The position numbers and the translations under genes are program-made. A model generated the notes under the pieces. The model made no database searches and was not told the origin of the DNA. It saw only the letters and a program-made list of their open reading frames with translations. Shown piece by piece: positions 59,060-64,000 of a stretch of 64,000 nucleotides of DNA; position 1 is the stretch's first letter; each line of letters begins with the position of its first letter. The DNA comes from Sediminicoccus rosea (GTDB taxonomy: Bacteria; Pseudomonadota; Alphaproteobacteria; Acetobacterales; Acetobacteraceae): NCBI RefSeq assembly GCF_033547095.1, contig NZ_CP137852.1, positions 5,047,001 to 5,111,000 on the forward strand, read 5' to 3'.

Positions 59060-59976
59060 GCGAGCAGCAGCCGGTCCAGCGCCAGCGCGCCGAAGAGCAG
59101 GAACAGGTAGGAGATGCTGTACTTGAAACAGCGCTTCGCCGGCATGTCCTTGGTGAGGGAGACACCCGCCTCATCCTGCTCGTCGCGCCAGGTGAGCCAG
59201 GCATGGCGCAGGAAATTCGCGCCCAGCAGGGCGGCCACGGCGCCATAGACCCAGGTGTTGAAGCCCATCAGCCAGGGCACCAGCGTCAGCGGAACCAGCA
59301 GCACGGTGTAGATCACCACCTGCTTGCGCGTCTCGCGCGCGCCATGGGTCACGGGCAGCATCGGCACGCCCGCGCGCTCGTAATCCTGGTGCGCCCAGAG
59401 CGAGAGGGCCCAGAAATGCGGCGGCGTCCACATGAAGATGATGGCAAAGAGCACCAGCGGCAGCGCCTCGATGCTGCCGGTCACGGCGATCCAGCCGATC
59501 AGCGGCGGGAAGGCGCCGGCCGCGCCGCCGATCACGATGTTCTGCGGCGTCCGGCGCTTCAGCCACATGGTGTAGATCACGACGTAGAAGAAGATCGAAA
59601 AGGCCAGAACGCCGGCCGCCAGCCAGTTGGTGGCCAGCGCCATCAGCACGACCGAGCCCACGGCCAGCAGCACGCCATAGGTCAGCGCGCCATCGGCGCT
59701 GATGCGCCCGGTCGGGATGGGGCGCTTGATCGTCCGGCGCATCACGCTGTCGATGTCGCGGTCGTACCACATGTTCATCGCCCCCGCGGCGCCGGCCGCG
59801 ACGGTGATGCAGAGGATGGCGGTGACGGCGAGCACCGGGTGCATGGTCCCGGGCGCCACCAGCAGGCCGATGATGCCGGTATAGACCACAAGCGTGAGCA
59901 CGCGCGGCTTGAGGAGCGTGATCCAGTCACGCACCTCGGAGGCGCCGGCGATGTCTGTCGTGGTCACGTCACTCAT
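59056..59976 (-). CDS. ctaB: Protoheme IX farnesyltransferase (heme O synthase)
   Basis: 306 residues of the UbiA superfamily with about nine helices. The first polyprenyl-diphosphate motif is NMWYDRDIDSVMRRTIKRP, the second WTPPHFWALSLWAHQDYERAGVPMLP. It converts heme B to heme O for the oxidase. GAGGAA precedes the ATG at 59974-59976. It is separated from ctaD by about 3.7 kb of rightward genes, which is unusual. Confidence 0.94.
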   Translation of the reverse strand: MSDVTTTDIAGASEVRDWITLLKPRVLTLVVYTGIIGLLVAPGTMHPVLAVTAILCITVAAGAAGAMNMWYDRDIDSVMRRTIKRPIPTGRISADGALTYGVLLAVGSVVLMALATNWLAAGVLAFSIFFYVVIYTMWLKRRTPQNIVIGGAAGAFPPLIGWIAVTGSIEALPLVLFAIIFMWTPPHFWALSLWAHQDYERAGVPMLPVTHGARETRKQVVIYTVLLVPLTLVPWLMGFNTWVYGAVAALLGANFLRHAWLTWRDEQDEAGVSLTKDMPAKRCFKYSISYLFLLFGALALDRLLLA

Positions 59977-60138
59977 TGAGGTTCCTCAATGGAGGGGCTT
60001 GCCCCCCGGTCCTTTTTTCGCGCTCTGCTTCGTGGGCGTTCGATGGCCCGGAGAGGCCTCAGCGTCAACCCGGATTGTGCGGGAACGCGCATGTGGTCCG
60101 GGCGTGCCGGGCCAGGAATCCTGGTAGGATCGGGTCGG

Positions 60139-61047
60139 ATGATCAATGACCGCGCCCTGCGCTATTTCCTCGCCGTCGCGCGGGCCGGCTCCATCCGGGG
60201 CGCGGCCGGCGCGCTGAACGTCGCCGCCTCGGCGGTCAGCCGCCAGGTGGCGGAGCTGGAGGCGGGATGCGGCGCCGCGCTGCTGGAACGCCTGCCGCGC
60301 GGCGTGGCGCTGACCGAGGCCGGCCGCATCGTGGCCGAGCACGCGCAGCGCCAGGCCGATGACGGCGCCCTGCTGGCCGAGCGGCTGCGGCGGCTGCGCG
60401 GCGTCCAGGCGGGCCAGGTTCGCCTGTGCTGCGGCGGCGGCTTCCTGACCGACCTCGTGGACAATGCGCTGGCGGGCTTCGCGCGGGCGCATCCCGGCGT
60501 CACCTACCGGGTGACCCTGGGCGGCACCGACCGCATCCTGGCCGCCGTGGCGGAGGGGGAGGCGGATATCGGCCTGGCCTACAACCCGCCCGCCCATCCG
60601 GATCTCCGCTCTCTGGCCAGCGCGGCACAGCCGCTTGCCGCCCTGCTGCGCCCCGAGGATCCGCTGGCGCGGGGCCGCGCGCCGCCCGGCCTCGCCGCCT
60701 TCGCCGAGACACCCTGCGCGGTGCTGCCGCCCGACCACGGCGTGCGCCGCCTGCTTGGCCGGGTCGAGGCGGATGGCGGCTTTCGCCTGCGCGTGCGGCT
60801 GGAGACCCCCTCGATCGAGCTGCAACGGCGCTTCGTCCTGGCCGGGATGGGCGTGACCTTCCTGCCCGGCTTCGCCGCCGCCACCGAGGTGAAGGCCGGC
60901 CAGCTGGTGGCGGTGCACCTGGCCGATGCGCTGCTCGCCCAGGCCACCACCCATCTGCTGGTGCGCGCGGGGCGGCGCCTGCCGGAGGCCGTGGCGGGAA
61001 TCGCCGAGCGGCTGGCAGCGGAGTTGGAGGCGTTTCGCCCGGCGTGA
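60139..61047 (+). CDS. LysR-type transcriptional regulator
   Basis: 302 residues. The N-terminal winged helix-turn-helix is MINDRALRYFLAVARAGSIRGAAGALNVAASAVSRQVAELE; a periplasmic-binding-protein-like effector domain follows (GQVRLCCGGGFLTDLVDNAL, ADIGLAYNPP, GVTFLPGFAA). It is divergent from ctaB by 162 nt and upstream of the dehydrogenase pair on the same strand, so it probably controls that pair. Effector unknown. Confidence 0.85.
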   Translation: MINDRALRYFLAVARAGSIRGAAGALNVAASAVSRQVAELEAGCGAALLERLPRGVALTEAGRIVAEHAQRQADDGALLAERLRRLRGVQAGQVRLCCGGGFLTDLVDNALAGFARAHPGVTYRVTLGGTDRILAAVAEGEADIGLAYNPPAHPDLRSLASAAQPLAALLRPEDPLARGRAPPGLAAFAETPCAVLPPDHGVRRLLGRVEADGGFRLRVRLETPSIELQRRFVLAGMGVTFLPGFAAATEVKAGQLVAVHLADALLAQATTHLLVRAGRRLPEAVAGIAERLAAELEAFRPA

Positions 61048-61150
61048 GGCGTTGCGTTGCCGGTGGACGAACATTCCGTTCTGATCTCTCGTCTTGTGGC
61101 AACGCTCGCCCGGCTCGATGCTCCCGCCGGCATCAGCGAGGAGCAGCCGC

Positions 61151-62032
61151 ATGGAGATCAGGACGGTGGGCGTGGTCGGCCTCGGGAATATGGGGCTCGG
61201 CATGGCCGCGACGCTGGCGCGCAAGGGCTTCACCGTGCTCGGCACCGACCTCAGCGCCGCGCGGCGCGCGCCGGCCGAGGCGGCCGGCGTGCATTTCCAC
61301 GCAGAGTTGGCGCCGGTGCTGAACGGCGCGGATGCGCTGGTCTTCTCCCTGCCCTATGCGCGCGACGTGGAGGCGGTGGTGACCGCGCCGGGCGGGCTGC
61401 TCGAACGGCGGGACCGCAAGCTGGTGGTGATCGACACCTCCACCTCCGACCCCGTGACCTCACGCCGGCTGGCCGAGCGCTTGGCCAAAGCCGGGCATGG
61501 GCTGCTGGACGCGCCCGTCAGCGGCGGCCCGGCCGGGGCTGCGGCCGGGACCATGACCATGATGATCGGCGGCGCGGAGGAAGATCTCGCGCTGGCGCAG
61601 CCCGTGATCTCGGCCATGTCGGGCACGGCGGTGCATGTCGGACCTTCGGGCGCGGGGAACATCGCCAAGCTCGTGAACAACATGCTGGTGGCGGCCCACC
61701 TCATCACGACGGGCGAGGCGATGCGCCTCTCCGAGGCTGCCGGCCTGCCCGCCGAGGCGGCGCTGAAGGTAGTGAACGCCGCCACCGGCCGCAGCGCGGT
61801 GAGCGAGCTGATGGTGCCGCGCTGGGTGCTGACCGAAAGCTTCGACAGCGGCTTCTCGGCCGGGCTGATGCGCAAGGATGTCGGCCTCGCCGCCGCATTG
61901 GCCGAGGCCACAGGAACGCGCCTGCCGCTCTCGGAGGCGGTGGCCCGCATCTGGGCCGAAACGCGCGAGCGCATCGCCGATGCCGACGACTTCACCCGCA
62001 TGGCGGATCACCGGATGGAGAGGGAATATTGA
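61151..62032 (+). CDS. Beta-hydroxyacid dehydrogenase (3-hydroxyisobutyrate dehydrogenase family)
   Basis: 293 residues. The NAD(P)-binding motif is GVVGLGNMGLGMAATLARKG; the substrate motif is DAPVSGGPAGAAAGTMTMMIGG, and the catalytic Lys lies in GAGNIAKLVNNMLVA. The family includes 3-hydroxyisobutyrate, tartronate-semialdehyde and related reductases. A GAGGAG precedes ATG 61151. The aldehyde dehydrogenase starts 2 nt after its stop, suggesting sequential oxidation of one hydroxyacid or aldehyde pathway. Confidence 0.85.
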   Translation: MEIRTVGVVGLGNMGLGMAATLARKGFTVLGTDLSAARRAPAEAAGVHFHAELAPVLNGADALVFSLPYARDVEAVVTAPGGLLERRDRKLVVIDTSTSDPVTSRRLAERLAKAGHGLLDAPVSGGPAGAAAGTMTMMIGGAEEDLALAQPVISAMSGTAVHVGPSGAGNIAKLVNNMLVAAHLITTGEAMRLSEAAGLPAEAALKVVNAATGRSAVSELMVPRWVLTESFDSGFSAGLMRKDVGLAAALAEATGTRLPLSEAVARIWAETRERIADADDFTRMADHRMEREY

Positions 62033-62033
62033 G

Positions 62034-63560
62034 ATGGCCGACAGCACCACGCGCATCGAGGAATTGCTGGCCGCCCTGCTGCCGGGCGGACAGGTCGGCA
62101 GCCTGGTCGCGGGCGAGATCCTGCCCGGCAACGGCGCCGCGCTGGAATTGGTGAACCCGGCGGATGGCCGGGTCTTTCTCACCTATGCGGATGGCGGCGC
62201 CGCGGTGGTGGATGCCGCCATGGCCGCCGCGCGCGAGGGCCAGCGCGCCTGGTGGGGCATGACCGCCTCCGCCCGCGGCCGCGCCATGTGGGAGGTGGCG
62301 CGGCTGGTCCGCGCCGAGGCCGCGCTGCTCGCGGAGCTGGAAACGCTCGCCGCCGGCAAGCCGATCCGCGACACGACGGGCGAGGTCACCAAGGTCGCGG
62401 AGATGTTCGAGTATTACGCCGGCTGGTGCGACAAGCTGCATGGCGAAGTCATCCCCGTCCCCACCAGCCACCTGAACTACACCCGGCCCGAGCCCTTCGG
62501 CACCGTGGTGCAGATCACGCCCTGGAATGCGCCGATCTTCACCGCCGGCTGGCAGATCGCGCCCGCCATCTGCGCCGGCAACGCCGCGGTGCTGAAGCCC
62601 TCGGAGCTGACGCCGCTCACTTCGCTGGCGCTCGGCGCCCTCTGTGACCGGGCCGGGCTGCCGCGCGGCCTGGTCTCGGTGCTGGCCGGGGCGGGGCTCA
62701 CGACGGGGGCGGCGGCGGTCGGCCATCGCGATACGCGCCTTGTCGTCTTCGTCGGCTCGGCGGCGAGCGGTGCCGCCATCGCGGCCCAGGCGGCGCGCAA
62801 CATCGTGCCCTGCATCCTGGAGCTCGGCGGCAAGTCGGCCAATATCGTCTTCGAGGACGCAGATCTCGACCGCGCGCTGCTCGGCGCGCAGGCGGCCGTG
62901 TTCAGCGGCGCGGGGCAGAGCTGCGTCGCGGGATCGCGCCTGCTGGTGCAGCGCGGCGTGCGGGATCGCTTCCTGGAGCGCCTGGCCCGCGCCGCCGGGC
63001 GCATCCCGGTGGGGGCGCCGACCGATCCCGCCACGCAGATCGGCCCCATCAACAACCGCCGCCAGCTGGAGCGCATCACCGGCATGGTGGGCGCGGCGCA
63101 GGCGGCAGGCGCGCGGCTCGCGGCCGGTGGCGGCTGCCCGGAGGCGCTGCGCGGGACCGGCGGCTTCTACTACGCGCCCACCATCCTGGACGGCGTCCCG
63201 CCCGCGGCGGAGATCGCGCAGGAGGAGGTGTTCGGCCCCGTCCTCGCCGCGCTGACCTTCGAGACGGAGGAGGAGGCGATCGCGCTCGCCAATGCCACGC
63301 CCTATGGCCTGGCGGGCGCGGTCTGGACGCGGGATGTGGGGCGCGCGCATCGCGTCGCCGCGCAGGTGCGCGCCGGCACCTTCTGGATCAATGGCTACAA
63401 GACGATCAGCGTGATGTCGCCCTTCGGCGGCTTCGGCCAGAGCGGCTTCGGCCGCTCCTCCGGGCGGGAGGCGCTGATGGCCTATACCCAGAGCAAGAGC
63501 GTCTGGACCGAGACGGCGGCGGAACCCGCCGCGCCCTTCGGCTACGGCGACAAGGGCTGA
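62034..63560 (+). CDS. NAD(P)-dependent aldehyde dehydrogenase
   Basis: 508 residues of the ALDH superfamily: TPWNAPIFTAGWQIAPAI and KPSELTPL (cofactor), VFVGSAASG, catalytic Glu in LELGGKSAN and catalytic Cys in GAGQSCVAGSRL. The C-terminal NPFGGFxxSGxGR equivalent reads SPFGGFGQSGFGRSSG. Paired with the hydroxyacid dehydrogenase and the LysR gene, it probably degrades an aldehyde intermediate; the specific substrate is unknown. A strong hairpin follows 25 nt after the stop. Confidence 0.88.
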   Translation: MADSTTRIEELLAALLPGGQVGSLVAGEILPGNGAALELVNPADGRVFLTYADGGAAVVDAAMAAAREGQRAWWGMTASARGRAMWEVARLVRAEAALLAELETLAAGKPIRDTTGEVTKVAEMFEYYAGWCDKLHGEVIPVPTSHLNYTRPEPFGTVVQITPWNAPIFTAGWQIAPAICAGNAAVLKPSELTPLTSLALGALCDRAGLPRGLVSVLAGAGLTTGAAAVGHRDTRLVVFVGSAASGAAIAAQAARNIVPCILELGGKSANIVFEDADLDRALLGAQAAVFSGAGQSCVAGSRLLVQRGVRDRFLERLARAAGRIPVGAPTDPATQIGPINNRRQLERITGMVGAAQAAGARLAAGGGCPEALRGTGGFYYAPTILDGVPPAAEIAQEEVFGPVLAALTFETEEEAIALANATPYGLAGAVWTRDVGRAHRVAAQVRAGTFWINGYKTISVMSPFGGFGQSGFGRSSGREALMAYTQSKSVWTETAAEPAAPFGYGDKG

Positions 63561-63585
63561 GCCGCCGACGAGCCCCGAAAACAAG

Positions 63586-63613
63586 AAACCCTGCCAGCGT
63601 GCTGGCAGGGTTT
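63586..63613. terminator. Bidirectional rho-independent terminator
   Basis: AAACCCTGCCAGC (63586-63598) pairs perfectly with GCTGGCAGGGTTT (63601-63613) across a 2-base centre and is followed by T-rich sequence on the plus strand (TTTTTCGTTT) and, with AAA tracts on the other side, on the minus strand. It separates the convergent aldehyde dehydrogenase and ctaD. Confidence 0.88.
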
Positions 63614-63662
63614 TTCGTTTCAGGCCCGAGGGATCGAGAGGGCCGAGGCCCCCTCGCCCGGA

Positions 63663-64000
63663 TCACCGGATCTTCGGCAGCTCGTCGAAGCTGTGGAAGG
63701 GCGGCGGGCTGCTGACCTGCCACTCCAGCGTGGTCGCACCCTCGCCCCAGTAGTTGGCGGGGACGGTCGCGCCGCGCTTGAAGGTCACGTACATCACGTA
63801 GAAGAAGAAGATGAAGCCGGCCACCGAGATGTAGGCGCCCAGCGAGGCGACCAGGTTCCAGCCCCAGAAGGCGTCCGGGTAGTCCGGATAGCGGCGCGGC
63901 ATGCCCTGGTTGCCCAGGAAGTGCATCGGGAAGAAGGTCAGGTTCACGCCGACGAAGGTGAGCCAGAAGTGGATCTTGCCCAGCTTCTCCGGATACTGGC
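63663..64000 (-). CDS. ctaD: Cytochrome c oxidase subunit I, C-terminal part (cut by window edge)
   Basis: The frame is open to the right edge: it reads [22 protein letters not shown], then [17 protein letters not shown], the classical end of subunit I helices XI-XII, and closes with a [16 protein letters not shown] tail. Subunit I holds hemes a and a3 and CuB; the catalytic histidines are outside the window. The next gene leftwards on the same strand is ctaB, 3.7 kb away. Confidence 0.93.
   Translation of the reverse strand, partial: QYPEKLGKIHFWLTFVGVNLTFFPMHFLGNQGMPRRYPDYPDAFWGWNLVASLGAYISVAGFIFFFYVMYVTFKRGATVPANYWGEGATTLEWQVSSPPPFHSFDELPKIR

Noticed and set aside
1-64000. tRNA or rRNA genes, prophage or transposase genes
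   Set aside because: No cloverleaf, rRNA or transposase or integrase pattern was seen in any intergenic region or frame; a covariance-model scan was not possible here.

Overview
The window is very GC-rich DNA with a strong third-position GC bias and tightly packed genes, many overlapping by ATGA or TGATG. Several markers point to an alphaproteobacterium: CarD followed by FdxA, an S4 protein and an SUV3-type helicase; a membrane-anchored cytochrome c divergent from kdsB-pheA; a HIG1-type twin-helix protein; a YejABEF-type transporter; and complete ccm and cta genes. The amount of solute-binding proteins (Bug, TRAP, family 3 and family 5) and the codon style suggest Acetobacteraceae, perhaps Roseomonas-like. 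That family placement is inference from gene content only. No tRNA, rRNA, CRISPR array, prophage or classical insertion sequence was recognised.

Layout. 0-7 kb: sufE, carD, fdxA, an S4 protein, an SUV3-like helicase and an MFS exporter. 7-12 kb: an envelope operon read leftwards (LpxH-like phosphatase, GT4 glycosyltransferase, DUF374 acyltransferase, waaA, lpxK); lpxK seems to start at ATT. 12-22 kb: small metabolic and transport genes (RraA-like aldolase, DMT exporter, AhpD-like and YciI proteins, AzlD, MscS channel, MFS, HIG1 protein, family 5 binding protein plus GMC oxidoreductase). 22-27 kb: lipoprotein, lytic transglycosylase, pheA, kdsB, cytochrome c, hisN. 27-35 kb: a yejA-yejB-DUF3891-yejE-yejF operon ending in a small membrane protein and a GhrA-like reductase, with REP-like hairpins between its genes. 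35-39 kb: marR, M17 aminopeptidase, hslVU. 39-47 kb: orphan periplasmic binding proteins, a NUDIX hydrolase, three secreted or small proteins of unknown function, a GST and an EVE/HXXEE/Rieske operon. 48-53.5 kb: ccmCDEFGHI for cytochrome c maturation. 53.5-57 kb: two unusual glycan-type proteins. 57-64 kb: cytochrome oxidase genes (ctaE, ctaG, a 42-residue CoxF-like protein, ctaB, ctaD) read leftwards, interrupted by rightward genes.

Functional themes are lipid A/KDO assembly (lpxK, waaA, kdsB, LpxH-like), respiration (ccm, cta, cytochrome c, HIG1), protein quality control (HslVU, M17 peptidase) and solute uptake.

The most notable observations are: (1) a roughly 110-nt interspersed repeat inserted in frame near the 5' end of ccmH, with a diverged inverted copy between ccmC and ccmD; (2) a GDP-mannose dehydratase-like protein that has lost its catalytic Tyr and Lys, next to a 727-residue protein with tandem surface-type domains, TPR-like repeats and what may be a vestigial glycosyltransferase end; (3) a multi-hairpin candidate cis-RNA ahead of an orphan gene inside the cytochrome oxidase cluster; (4) an ATT start codon for lpxK; (5) REP-like hairpins inside the yej operon, one covering the yejE start codon; (6) three exact-period 12-bp direct repeats between the lipoprotein and transglycosylase genes.
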